A DNA stretch of 22,500 bases from Glandiceps talaboti (taxonomy: Eukaryota; Hemichordata; Enteropneusta; Spengelidae). The DNA lies in the NCBI RefSeq assembly GCF_964340395.1, contig NC_135565.1, positions 4,566,642-4,589,141 on the forward strand, given 5' to 3'. The position numbers were made by a program, and so were the translations under genes. Positions 1 to 10,689 of the stretch are shown piece by piece (the first letter of the stretch is position 1; each line of letters begins with the position of its first letter). Below the pieces are notes generated by a model that was not told the DNA's origin, did no database searches, and saw only the letters and a program-made list of their open reading frames with translations.

Positions 1-67
1 GTAAGGACCTACTCCTTTGAAAGAACGTCATGAATGAGAAACGTCATCGATACCTCATTTGCATAAG

Positions 68-229
68 ACTGGAGATGACTCCCCTGAAAATAGTACAAGC
101 GGAGGCGGAGCTGTATGTCACGTTCGCTATCCAGCTGACTATAAAAGAAGTCTGATCGATTGTGAAGTGACGAAGATCTCACGTTATTGGCGAAGAGAAG
201 AAGTAGCGAGTGTCTTGAAAGGATACCAC
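68..229 (+). CDS. Possible internal exon, 54 codons, product unrecognised
   Basis: This is an open frame between an AG at 66-67 and a consensus donor (CAC|GTAAGT) at 230. It would be a phase 0 exon of 54 codons. The translation is polar and looks protein-like: an acidic start (GDDSPENSTSGGG), two cysteines about 15 residues apart (CHVRYPADYKRSLIDC), a dibasic KR between them, then RYWRREEVASVLKGY. Its base composition is richer in CpG than the flanking AT-rich DNA. The acceptor lacks a strong pyrimidine tract and the window edge hides any upstream partner. I do not recognise the family. The next possible coding segment (2644-2796) does not share the phase if its internal AG is used, so the two cannot simply be joined. 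Confidence 0.35.
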
Positions 230-314
230 GTAAGTACATTTCTAACATTTTTCATCCATTCACAAAATAAACCATATCAGCTTTTCTTCAACTATGGTTT
301 GTCGTAAGAACATT

Positions 315-515
<201 letters not shown>

Positions 516-2643
516 TCATTGTCACTTAAACACCGAATATTAGCTCTGATAGAACATATAATTACACGTTTTTTTTCCAATCTAAATCTGTGTAGTGTTG
601 CCTCAGTAAGAAATCGCAGTTAAACAAATAACAATACTTATTTGCAAGTTTAAATGCAACAAAACAAAAACAAAAAAAGTTAATTGTTCAAATTGTTCAT
701 CCAATAAATGTAGTGTTTTTGTGTGTGTAAATGTAAAACATCTATGCATTACCTCAACTGATATCAAGAAGTATGCCTTAATGTTTGTTTCCTTCGTTAC
801 GAGTTGAACTTCTCATCTTTACGGGTTTCAATATCTTGTACAATATATAGCCTTTTTGACTCGTTCTTATCAGCAACTCTTTGAGTTCCTTTGTTCGTTC
901 ACTGGGTACAATTCTAACGTAGCTTTATTTGTCGTCCTTGTTATTTTTTCTTATATCTGACTTTTTTTCCTTTCTCAGTTGTAATTTCTTTTTTGTAATC
1001 TACACTCTATATTTCTGTTTTGTTTTTGCTAATTTACATTTTTTCCCTCTAATCTATCATATCGAAAGTTGAGAAAATAGTACGAAGATGTAAAGAAATA
1101 AACCCAATTCATTATTTAAACAGAGAGTGCTAATACAATCTTCTTTTCATCGATTTTGTACTAAAATTCAAATTTATGTTCACCACTCTGACGGACAATT
1201 CGACAGTAACAAGAGTAAAACCAAGAGAGACGAACTCACATGTAGATCTGAAGTGTATACTGACATCCAAAGAAACACTATTGAAATAAGGTGATTGATT
1301 ATTATCAGTGAAGATTGACATTGAATTTGACAGGAGATTTTAGGTTAATATCCAATCGCACTGACGAACTTCGGGAACAGGGTCTTGAGATGAACATCAT
1401 TGGTTTTTCTATCGATGACTCTATTCATTGTCTCTTTAGTTGAATATAAAATCACGGAATTCTACCAAAACGTCAAAATGACATTTAAAATCAAGGTTGA
1501 CCGAGACAACACCATTCAAGTTATTTTTGGCAATGTATATACTTCGCTACAAAGTCTTCGTGTTAAGGAATTTTTAATTTGTCTGAATGCGTCAATCAAG
1601 TACATTTCCGCTATAAGTAAAAAGCAAAAGATGCAGCTAGGCTTTACTAATTCACCTTTTCAATACGTGTATGTACATGTATTATATATTCATTTAGTAT
1701 ATTCTTAAGTTTCTTTTGTCATGAAAAAATAATCACCGGATTGTATTTTTGGACGTGTTTCGATCAATGATTTCGCAGTTACACACATCAATATTTCTAA
1801 GACTTAGGAACTTAAGTGTATTTTTTTTTCATGCGTTGAAGATTTTAAAAGTGTATTGTATTGATATAAAGGAAAATGCGTCTATTATTAGTATAAAGCA
1901 ACTGGTGTCTACTTTATATCAGTAGCAGTTTTCTTTCAGTGGATTTTGTTTTGTTCTCGTCAAGTAAAGGTTATGTTATGTAAGTCTTTTTGTATAAAAC
2001 TGTATTATGGTCATTTATGAGTGAATTTTAGAAATAACAAACATATTTACAATAAAGACCGCTTGGTAAAGTTTTAGGAAACATTTTAACTTTAATCTAG
2101 ATGTTGTAGCTTCAGTTATATGCTTGTATTTTATTCAGTCGTTTGCGAACTCGTGGGTTGATGTATTTATAATTTAAATTACTAATGTACTAGTGTACTC
2201 ATTGCCGACTCGTCCCCATTGTTTCATCTGTGCTTTCAATTTGATTTAATGAACACTTTTCCAGTTAATGGGACACTTGCTACACAAAATAACGTGTTCG
2301 TAAACGCTTTAAACGTGAATAAATCTATCTGCATTATCGTTAACAATTTATATGACGGTGTTCTCACCTTGTCAATTGGTACAATGTCATCGACACGGTG
2401 CTGCCACGCCTAAGTCTGCACCTGTCGTTTAATAAAGTGTGTGTAAAACAAATTGTTTATACCTTGACGAGGTCTTGAACACAGTATATCTAGCTTTGAA
2501 CCCACACTATCCAAAGATGTGCTCTTTGATCACATCACAACAAAGTGCCGAAAGATGTTTTAACATTGTATATAGAATTTGTTCATTAAAATGACAACCT
2601 ATACGTGCTTGAAGGTTATAATGTAACAATGCTACCTTAGAAA
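516..2643. other. AT-rich stretch with no gene seen
   Basis: I see homopolymer T and A runs and chance ORFs. The longest, about 100 codons at 1400-1708, has no recognisable domain, no splice context and ordinary AT-rich composition. No RNA gene, transposon terminus or clear promoter was found. Confidence 0.6.
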
Positions 2644-2796
2644 ATGGCTACATTCTCAGTATATAAAAACTGGCTCGAATTGGGACTGTCACTTTGTCCC
2701 AGTATTGGTCCTTGCCAGGATAATGGATTTACGTTTGGTCGCATTATTTGGCAGAAATGTACAGGATGTGATTTCTGTAGTGAATGTGTCCAGTAA
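2644..2796 (+). CDS. Short cysteine-rich ORF, 50 codons, hypothetical
   Basis: This frame runs from ATG to TAA and encodes 50 residues with six cysteines, all in the last 33 residues. The pattern is C-x5-C-x14-C-x2-C-x2-C-x2-C, ending KCTGCDFCSECVQ. It is locally more GC-rich than its surroundings. There is no signal peptide from the ATG. However, an AG at 2658-2659 (TTCTCAG) could be an acceptor, making 2660-2796 the terminal exon of a secreted cysteine-rich protein whose earlier exons lie upstream. The CxxCxxCxxC run superficially resembles an iron-sulfur ligand motif, but no ferredoxin context is present. Chance is a real alternative at this length. The family is not recognised. Confidence 0.3.
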   Translation: MATFSVYKNWLELGLSLCPSIGPCQDNGFTFGRIIWQKCTGCDFCSECVQ

Positions 2797-2929
2797 CATG
2801 ATAATGAATGAGTGTACTCGGTTAACATAACAAGGCTGTAGATAAGAAGGTTGGGGTTCTGTTGAAAGAGCTAAAACTTTAAAACTCGTCGAATTCGAAG
2901 TATAACTTCTTTATACTAATAGTCTATAT

Positions 2930-3273
2930 GTCCTAACAGGGACCGTATTACGTACTTCAATCCCAGTTAGGTCAATCCCATTGCTCAAGGTGTTCAACCC
3001 CCCTATGGTGAGCGAAGCGCAAACGGCGCATGTCAGTAGTAATCCATCACAAATTGACAGGCTGTCGTCATCGCTCATTAATATTCATTTGTACACCTGA
3101 TTCAGTTTCGACTATGATATGCAAATATCCAATCAGGACTTCACCTCCAGTCTACTAAAAGGCGACGTCATCATCTTTATATGAACGCCGTAGGGGGAGC
3201 ATAGATAATTGTGCTCAGGCAAGGGGATTGACTAGACTTGGATTGTAGTACGTAATACGGTCCCTGTCAGGAC
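2930..3273. mobile_element. MITE-like element with about 25-55 bp terminal inverted repeats
   Basis: The left end reads GTCCTAACAGGGACCGTATT, continuing ACGTACTTCAATCCC. The right end, read in reverse complement, is GTCCTGACAGGGACCGTATT, continuing ACGTACTACAATCC. More diverged similarity (GTCAATCCC, TTGC) extends to about 55 bp. The interior is non-coding, so this is a non-autonomous DNA transposon. No convincing target-site duplication is visible, so the superfamily is open. The inner CAGGG would fit a hAT terminus, but the inverted repeat extends outside it. The interior holds an octamer (ATGCAAAT, 3119), a CCAAT box (3129), a CRE-like GACGTCA (3164) and a TATA-like TTTATATG. Confidence 0.8.
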
Positions 3274-3470
3274 ACTTTTTGGTAAAACTGTCTGTTCTTT
3301 TGCCCAAGTTGAAGAAATATATCGGTTGACCCAAAATTAAACTTTTAAATACATGACATGGGCACTGATCAGTGCACTAAATGTATCAGAAAGAGGGTTA
3401 AAAATAGTGCAAATGCCTGTTAAAGGTATTTTTTCATGAATATTTATTAAGTTAAAGCCTTTCACTACAG

Positions 3471-3474
<4 letters not shown>

Positions 3475-3553
<79 letters not shown>
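3475..3553. repeat. (TA)n microsatellite, about 79 bp
   Basis: This is an uninterrupted TA dinucleotide run ending in TATGTATTAG. It can fold on itself. Confidence 0.97.
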
Positions 3554-3557
<4 letters not shown>

Positions 3558-5230
3558 TAGATTGATTTTGTTATTATTGTGCTCCATTAGTACAGTTGAT
3601 TCAAACGATAAAAACAGAATATTGATATCAGAAAATATATTGCATTATTTAACAGATCGCCATTCAAATATCCTTTCAAATACCAATATTTTTTTGACCT
3701 TCAACTTTAATTTTTCTCGGATATGTATTGAAATGATATCACTGTCAAAAAGATTAGTTAGATACATTAGATAAAATGTATTAAAGTTTCTTAAACAATC
3801 GGAAAATTCGCTATTTTTGAACTCTATGTGACTCATGCACGAAATTACTAACCTGTTGTCATGACAACCCGTTATTCCTGAAATTACTAGATGCGTAAAT
3901 ATATATTACTTCATTGGTTGCTAAATCAATGTAGAGTGTGGGACAAATTTCAATGAAAATAAAAGTTCTTAAAAGGCTTTAACAATTTGAGTATCTAGCT
4001 TCTGATCCATGTTTGCAAGGAAATTGACACAAAATATGTTAGTTTCCTATAGAATTAACGCAGCATTCCGTGGCCATAGTTACAGTTTGGCTTAATATTC
4101 TCTCCAACATCAAGGATGTTACCCATCATTTTTTTTTCTTGATTTTAACCATGGGTGTTGTAGCTCTCGAACGGCGATATTTTAACTGAGAAACGTTTGG
4201 TGAATATGAAAGGTTCAAATTGTTTATTTTAATTATGATAGGGTACTCATTGTTCAATACAATCTTTTCAAAATTACTGTGCTTTCCAAGTTAAAATCGT
4301 TCTACGAATCTTCACAACCTGAAAAAAATGTTGTTGTTTTTCAGTATGATGGCATTTGACATTGTGATATGATCATGCTAGTTATCAGAGATGTTAACAA
4401 ACTTAAAGATAAAATCGTCTGTTTACATACAAAGTCACGAGATAAGTCTAGCTTTGTTCATGTTAACGAGATAAGATATTACAATACCTTAGGGAGTAAT
4501 GATCGATTTTATAACAGTGATTCTGTGGTTAAAAGTGGACTGAGATCGAAAATACAATTCTCGTAAAAATAGAAACGGTAATATGCGAGGTGGAATGCGC
4601 CTCGGGAACAAATTTTCCTGAAATTCTTTTAATTTATCTCCGAAATGTACCATACAAAAGATTGTTCCAAGTCCTGTTCAACTTATAAATGATTCAGAAA
4701 TTTCTGATTTAATGTCTTACTTAGAAAACGTCATTTTTTCCTCATAATGTTAATACGGTGGTTATATTGGATTCTAAAATGACAAAATTTCAACATCTTT
4801 TTGTTTTCACCACTACTTCAAGAAGTTATACTGTGTCGTCATATTTTCTTTAGTGATGTTTACTGAGAATGGATTCAATTTGTCTTGGAGAAAGCAAGAG
4901 TAGAAGTTTTCAGAGACGTATTTTACGTTAAATAAAAATGGGGTTACAATAAGTCTTAGCCTCTATATTATCGAGCATAATCATCTTCATATTGTATTTA
5001 TCATATCAGAACATCATTATGGTTTTTATTCATTTGTAACGTCATAGTTAGTAAGAGCATATCCATTATAACGGGGAAGAACGCTATTCTCGCTTGCGGC
5101 TTGAGGTACCGTTAGGACTCTTACAATCGAACAGCGAAGGAATTGAGAACATGGATACATGGTGAACTTATTGAATATGGCAATACATGACATCATAGAT
5201 CACCTAATCCTAACTAGATAGTATACTCAC
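3554..5230. other. AT-rich stretch with no gene seen
   Basis: The reading frames here are short and AT-rich (for example 3562-3774 and 4369-4566). They lack recognisable domains or splice context. No repeat termini were found. Confidence 0.55.
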
Positions 5231-5233
5231 TTA

Positions 5234-5612
5234 GGCCTAAACAAATAATTGTTTGGTTCCGGTTACCCGACCCCACTTAAGTTTTCATTGCCAACCCTAC
5301 ACTTTTTTTTACGTATTCGAGAAAAAATATTAAAATCGCAAACATTGTGAAGTATCGCATACAATAGTGGATGTGGAAACTGACAGCGACTTAAAAAGAC
5401 AAAATAAAACTGTTTTTTTTTTTCAATCTGTAATGGCTGTACATATGATACGAAGAAGTAAACAACACGAAGACCATTTGGAAAACAATGGAAAAAAAAC
5501 TAGATTCTCACACACAAAAAAAATATATAATAAAATAAAATAAAAAATCTACCTACCCCACCTATTTTAAAATTGAGCGTAATCGGAACCACACAATTTA
5601 TTTTATTTGGCC
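5234..5612 (+). mobile_element. Harbinger-like MITE, copy A
   Basis: This is a 379-bp non-coding element. Its ends are GGCCTAAACAAATAATTG... and, reverse-complemented from the right, GGCCAAATAAAATAAATTG.... Both lead into a shared subterminal GGTTCCGRTTACSC block. It is flanked by TTA on the left and TAA on the right. Internal landmarks are ACCCGACCCCAC near the left end and TACCCCACCTATTTTAAAAT near the right end. A second copy lies in inverse orientation at 7624-7990 and aligns along nearly its whole length. The GGCC terminus and TTA-type target in copy B suggest a PIF/Harbinger relative. Confidence 0.85.
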
Positions 5613-5649
5613 TAATGCCTAAAATATAAAGATAAGGTTAAAGGTAAAA

Positions 5650-5820
5650 GTTGAGGACTTTGTGGCTGTGTGGTTGATGATCATTCAAGCAATAAGTCCG
5701 AACTGCAGGACTACCAGCTCTGAGATCAAGGGATCAATCCTGGCCTCCAGACAGTATGCACAAAGTTCAACCTTCTTGACTACCATCTGACATCAATCCT
5801 AGCCTACAGAGACCATCTTC
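5650..5820 (+). repeat. Possible tRNA-derived SINE remnant
   Basis: A TGGCTGTGTGG string at 5662-5672 resembles a tRNA A box. GGATCAATCC at 5731-5740 resembles a B box. The boxes are further apart than in a tRNA, so this is not a functional tRNA gene. About 40 bp beginning GACTACCA (5709-5751) recurs in degenerate form at 5778-5812, each copy carrying ATCAATCC and RGCCTMCAGA. It starts about 40 bp after MITE copy A, so it could instead be unrelated low-copy sequence. Confidence 0.35.
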
Positions 5821-7620
5821 TCTCGATCCAGCTCCATCGCCAACCTCTTAAGAACACCACGAACCAAGAACCCCTTATTTTATCTATACCTAATTACTCC
5901 TACATCTCTTTTGTCTTTGGTTGCTAGCTAAATTACGACGCTATTCGCCGATGTCTTCAGTATCTTGATCATTTGAAACATTATTCACATTGGATATTTG
6001 CAAGTCAAATCTAGCATTCCTTTGGGGTCGACTGTTAGTCGTTTATTATAACTGTAGTTTTGGGTTTACTTTTAATTGATACCAATTGTGACATAAACAT
6101 GACAACAATACATATGACAGCAACGTATCTACACTGTTCCAACTTTATTAATAATGATTAGAGACAAACTCGTAATAAGTAAATGGCCTCTCAGATTTGT
6201 TTGTTACTGAATTCGGTAAATAAAGCCAATACAGTTATTAATCAGTTAGTTGATCGAGTGAATCAATTTATATCAATTCCAACGTATAAACAATTGATTA
6301 TTCACGAGTAGAAAATTCTAAACACATCCGAATTAGTTTGAAGCAGCTGTCATGAATATTCAGTGTTCAACCATTGAATAATACATTTCTACTATTGACC
6401 ATTATGCAAAAGCCCAAAACAAACTTGATGTTTCTCTGGAATCGCAAGTAATTGTCAGTAATATAACATCATGAAATGATTATCCAGAACCCATAGTTTA
6501 TTAGCAAAATATGTATATTTTCTTGAGTGTTATTCCTCTTTAACTAATTAAAAAAATCTTTGTCAGAAAATATTTGCTATATTCTTTTGAAAGTTATAGC
6601 CACTGACAGCTCTAATGATGTCAAAATAGCAGTATGCATCTCGAAGCCAATGCATTTCGAGAAGTTGTTTGTTGTATTTTCGAATCGGCAAAAACTACTT
6701 TAAATAGCAAAATGTACTACCAGGTGCTTTAATTATCCAAAGATCTGAGTTGGCATCTTAAGGCCAAATGCTTTTACGCCCACTTCGAGGTAAACGTTGT
6801 ATCAAGTTCCCCAATTTAAAGCAATCTAATAGTATGGATGCATTCAATTGCTTTGTACTCCTATATAAAGACCTCGAAAATTAAATATATACCCACGCAG
6901 GGAGTTGTTTAATTTTGCAAAGACAATGTATGACACCATGAAGTGAAAGCTTTTTAAATCAAATTCCGAATTAATAGTGCCTGAAGACCTACAATTCACA
7001 ACAAACTAAAAAGGAGGGATGCCATCAATGCTAAGTATATATATGCAAGATTGTCTCATAGGAAATCTAGTCCCATGCTAATTATGTAGTAGATTTACGT
7101 AGGGAATTCAAAACTGTATGGGGGCATTCATTTGATCGTCTGACTTCGTATTTGGGCTAATAAGCAACAAGTAAAATGAAAACAGCTGCGTTCTGTAATT
7201 GGATTGTGTTTATTCATATGCAAATTAGTTTTGGACATTCACCACAACTGATCCTTCATTAGTTTATCAGTGAATATTGTTAACAAAAAACAATTTATAA
7301 CCTATTTTTCCTCCTTGCTAGTAATCGATAGACGTGTTTGATTTAGTGAATAAATCTTACACTTGGCATTTTACGTTAAACAATATTATCTTTCACAAGT
7401 TTCCAATACTGCCTTGTATCAGTTGGTTTGTAATGTGGAATTCAATATATTGTGATCAAAATGCAATTTAATCGAATTTATAGAGAGATTGTAACTTTTT
7501 ATTTGTTTACTAGGAATGTAACATTTATTTCAAACATAATGATGTTGTTACCCAAGTCCAAAAGTATCATCTAAATGCCAGGGTTTTAAACCTTAGTTAT
7601 CGAATTATATTCACATCTTA
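5821..7620. other. AT-rich stretch with no gene seen
   Basis: No open frame above background, no transposon termini and no RNA gene were recognised in these 1.8 kb between the two inverse MITE copies. Confidence 0.55.
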
Positions 7621-7623
7621 TTA

Positions 7624-7990
7624 GGTCTAACAAAAAAATTGTGTTGTTCCGATTACGCTCAATTTTAGAATAGGTGGGGTAGGCATGTTTTATTTTTTTT
7701 TTAAATATATTCTTTATTTTTTTATACTTGAGTGTCAAGTTCAGGTAGTTATGTTTTTCGTTGTTTTACATACTGTCTCTGTGTTGAGTGTTTCTTCTTA
7801 TCAGATGTACAACCGTTACAGATTGGAAGAACAGTTTTATATTGTCTTTTTAAGTTGATGTCATTTTTCGCATCAACTATTTCTTGCGAGACTTCGCAAG
7901 TTCTGCGATTTTACTAGTTTTTCTCGGATACGTACAAAACGTGAAAAACTAGGTGGGGTCGTGTAATCGGAACGAACCATTTTTTAGGCC
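7624..7990 (-). mobile_element. Harbinger-like MITE, copy B (inverse of copy A)
   Basis: The reverse complement of this 367-bp element aligns with copy A from end to end. Shared landmarks include ACCCCACCTATTYTAAAATT, GAGCGTAATCGGAAC and the TTAAAAAGACAAWATAAAAC block. It is bounded by TTA on both sides (7621-7623 and 7991-7993), which fits a 3-bp target-site duplication. The short open frames inside it are incidental. Confidence 0.85.
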
Positions 7991-8129
7991 TTATCAGTGG
8001 AAATATAAAGATAACATAGGGTTATATTTTTATTCAGGATCAACATTTTCAGACGATTATTGTTTATGTTAGATATATATTTAAATTACTACCAATCGTA
8101 ACACATTGATATACGTTTGCTCAGTGATT

Positions 8130-8374
8130 CAATTTTCCACAACATTTTTGTACATACAATACTTTTTCACTATATTTGGATATGCGATTGAAATGGTGTT
8201 TACTGATACATAAGATATATGTTAAAGGTTCACCAATTTCAGGTATGGGTGCTCTTGACCCCGTAGTATGGCTCGCAGGCCCTCCTAAAAACCATAATGA
8301 TTTCACCACATATCCACATATAGTTAAAAAGTATTGTATGCACAAAAACGTAAAGATGTTGTGAAAAAAAATTG
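8130..8374. mobile_element. MITE-like inverted-repeat element, about 245 bp
   Basis: The left arm from 8130 runs CAATTTTCCACAACAT, then CATACAATACTTTTTCACTA and TATTTGGATATG. The right arm in reverse complement runs CAATTTTTTTTCACAACAT, then CATACAATACTTTTTAACTA and TATGTGGATATG. The arms are about 70 bp with small indels, and the spacer is about 100 bp and more GC-rich. No clear target-site duplication was seen. The opposing 62- and 74-codon frames within it come from the arms and are not genes. Confidence 0.75.
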
Positions 8375-8834
8375 GGTTCGTAAAACAAGTATTATTGTCA
8401 TAACGATTAGTTGTGCATTGAAGGATTACGTATTAAGAAGAATAAAATGAAAACAATCCGAATCAAATTTATTAAAACGATAAATGTATATGGCATGGTA
8501 TGATATATCATCTCTCCTTGGCTCTTGAATAACGACCTAATAACAGTCAATGTGACATTAGTATTTCCGCTACATTTGATAAATTATCGTACAAATACTT
8601 TTATCAATAATTTTATCATTACTTTGGGGTATTGAAGTAGAAAATCGTCATTGATAATTTGTTTTTCTTCATGAACATTATTTCATCTGAAGGTTAATAG
8701 GCTTGAACGCCATTAAGAAACGACGTATGGCAGAATTAGACAATTGTAGATCTACCGAGAATGGCATGATGGAATTGTTCGGAACAGAAAGGTAGAGCAG
8801 GCTGGCTGGCAGATGGAGGGACAGCCAACCAGCG
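8375..8834. other. AT-rich stretch with no gene seen
   Basis: I see no gene, RNA or transposon terminus. The sequence changes into a purine-rich GACA array at its right end. Confidence 0.55.
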
Positions 8835-9062
8835 AGACAGACAGACAGACAGGTGGACAGGAAGACAGGTGGAGAGACAGACAGACCAACACATACATAC
8901 ACACATACATACATACATACATACATACATACATACATACATACATACATACATACATACATACATACATACATAGACAGACAGACAGACAGGCAGGCAG
9001 GCAGGCAGGCAGGCAGACAGACAGACAGACATACAGACAGAGAGAGAGACAGACAGACATGA
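8835..9062. repeat. Compound microsatellite GACA-CATA-GACA-GGCA-GACA
   Basis: The blocks in order are degenerate (GACA)n from about 8835, (CATA)n at about 8891-8975, (GACA)n, a short (GGCA)n at about 8991-9014, (GACA)n again, then GAGAGA. Long frames on both strands here translate only to YVCM, CLSV or THTY-type periodic peptides and are artefacts. Confidence 0.97.
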
Positions 9063-9816
9063 GAAATATATAGACAGATGCCAGCAAAGACAAAGAGACG
9101 AAGGCAAAGATACAGGTATAAGTGCACAGAACTTGTCGAATGACTTGTATGGTTTCAAGGATAAAACGATAACCTTTGTAAAAAGCATCGATATCTTTAC
9201 ATCTATCTACGAGCATATTGTTTAAACAACGATTTCGCGAAAGCTGGGGGGGGGAGGGGGTGGATATTAAAAATTATAGGTTTCAAGATGATAAGGGTTT
9301 AGAAGTAGAATGTATATGATCATGGAAATGTAACGGAAATATGAAAAAGGGAGATTCTTTATCATCAAGAGTATGGAATCATTTAATGAATCCCATGTGG
9401 TTTGGAATTCCATCCTTTTAAGAACGGACATAGATTAAGAGACCTAAAAATAAGAAAATCCATATTTGATCTTTGTTTCCGCAATAATATAGAATGACTT
9501 GTACGGGTGCAGATATGACTAATTGAGGACATAGAGATTACATAAACATATCTTGAGTAAACGTTCACGTTGTTTTAATGTGTATGGTAGGATTTGTAAA
9601 GCTGTATGTCAATACAGAAGATGTTTTTGATATATATATGTTAAAATTCTACTCACAATCGTAAAGGTCACTGTATTTTGCTATATAGAGTATGGTAATG
9701 TCATTGTTTAAGCTGAACTAACTGTAATTGGAGTAGCATTTGGTCCGATCAGATAACCACCAACGTATTCACAGAATTTTTTTAAAATGCCAATGATCAG
9801 ACATTGTACATGTTAA
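9063..9816. other. AT-rich stretch with no gene seen; G-rich run at 9246-9260
   Basis: The only distinctive element is GGGGGGGGG-A-GGGGG at 9246-9260. No coding or RNA feature was recognised. Confidence 0.55.
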
Positions 9817-10140
9817 GATCACCATTTGGTTCAGGACTGGGTATTTATTATGGGAATTCTGATTTACAAAACAAAGCAATTTTATCATGACTGCTTGAAA
9901 ATTCACTGTGAAACAACATTGACAAAGTTTACTCAATACATTGCAAAAACACTAAACAGTGTTTGTTATTATACGTGCAATAACATTTTACACATTTATT
10001 AATGTGTTACAATTTATTGATTTACAAACAAGGACTTGGCATATGTTGTTTCATATTGGTTTTTTTTAGTAGGAAATATAAAATTGTTTTATAAATTAAA
10101 ATTTTCAAATAAATACCCAGTCCTCATCCATATGGTCACT
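9817..10140. mobile_element. TTAA-flanked MITE-like element, about 324 bp
   Basis: The left end is GATCACCATTTGGTTCAGGA then CTGGGTATTTATT. The reverse-complemented right end is AGTGACCATATGGATGAGGA then CTGGGTATTTATT. Both ends abut TTAA (9813-9816 and 10141-10144), the target of piggyBac-type transposons. The arms remain alignable but diverged for about 70 bp. The interior is AT-rich and non-coding. The TTAA could be coincidental in AT-rich DNA. Confidence 0.7.
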
Positions 10141-10313
10141 TTAATTTGGGGTAACTTTTATCCATAAGTAGTATAAAAACATGTTGGATTCTTGATCACG
10201 CTGGGAATATGATTTTAGAACATGGGCTAAAAATCAGTTTTATTGGATTTCTCGTTCCGTGTGTGAATTCACAAATTTGAATACCTTTAGTCGAAGATAA
10301 TTCAACATTTCAG

Positions 10314-10389
10314 GATGGATGTACGATACGATAAGTAATAAATTATGAAATCTAACCAAACAGTTTTGATTGTTGCAGCTTTACTCTTC
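10314..10389 (+). CDS. Possible first coding exon with a signal-peptide start
   Basis: A candidate acceptor (CAACATTTCAG, ending 10313) is followed by a 31-nt leader and an ATG at 10345. The frame encodes MKSNQTVLIVAALLF up to a strong donor, GTGAGT, at 10390 (phase 0). Reading through the donor gives VSLVSSDVI and then a stop at 10417. The layout (acceptor, short leader, ATG, hydrophobic core, donor) mirrors the signal exon at 16199-16295, and both end in a VSSD-like segment if read on. It could be an exon of an unseen gene, a decayed paralogue, or chance. Its phase 0 donor would also be compatible with the phase 0 acceptor at 16755. Confidence 0.3.
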
Positions 10390-10689
10390 GTGAGTCTGGT
10401 TAGCAGTGACGTCATTTGATTGTTTTGTTTTGTCTTACATTGTAAACTATCTCAAAGGCCCACTTTGAAAAAAAGGATTAAAACATTAGGTGTTAAAAAA
10501 CATTTTTTCAAATAAATTTTGGCAACAAAGTGTTTGAAATCTTAGATGATACATACTGCCATACATATACATGGTTGTTGTATTCATGGACGCGATGTAT
10601 TATCGATAGTGTGTACGTGTAGTGAAACCCGAAGCCGTATCGCAGCAAACATTAATCCAGAAACACAACGCAATCTGGCTCTATAAATA

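Noticed and set aside
1400-1708. 102-codon + strand frame
   Set aside because: No domain, splice context or composition shift; the length is within reach of chance in AT-rich DNA of this size.
2757-2793. Iron-sulfur (ferredoxin-like) CxxCxxCxxC motif
   Set aside because: No second cluster motif, no terminal Pro and no protein context; a disulfide-rich peptide or chance is more likely.
8678-9216. Long overlapping frames of about 150 codons with CLSV/YVCM periodic translations
   Set aside because: They are translations of GACA and CATA tetranucleotide repeats, open in several frames at once; no gene-like composition.
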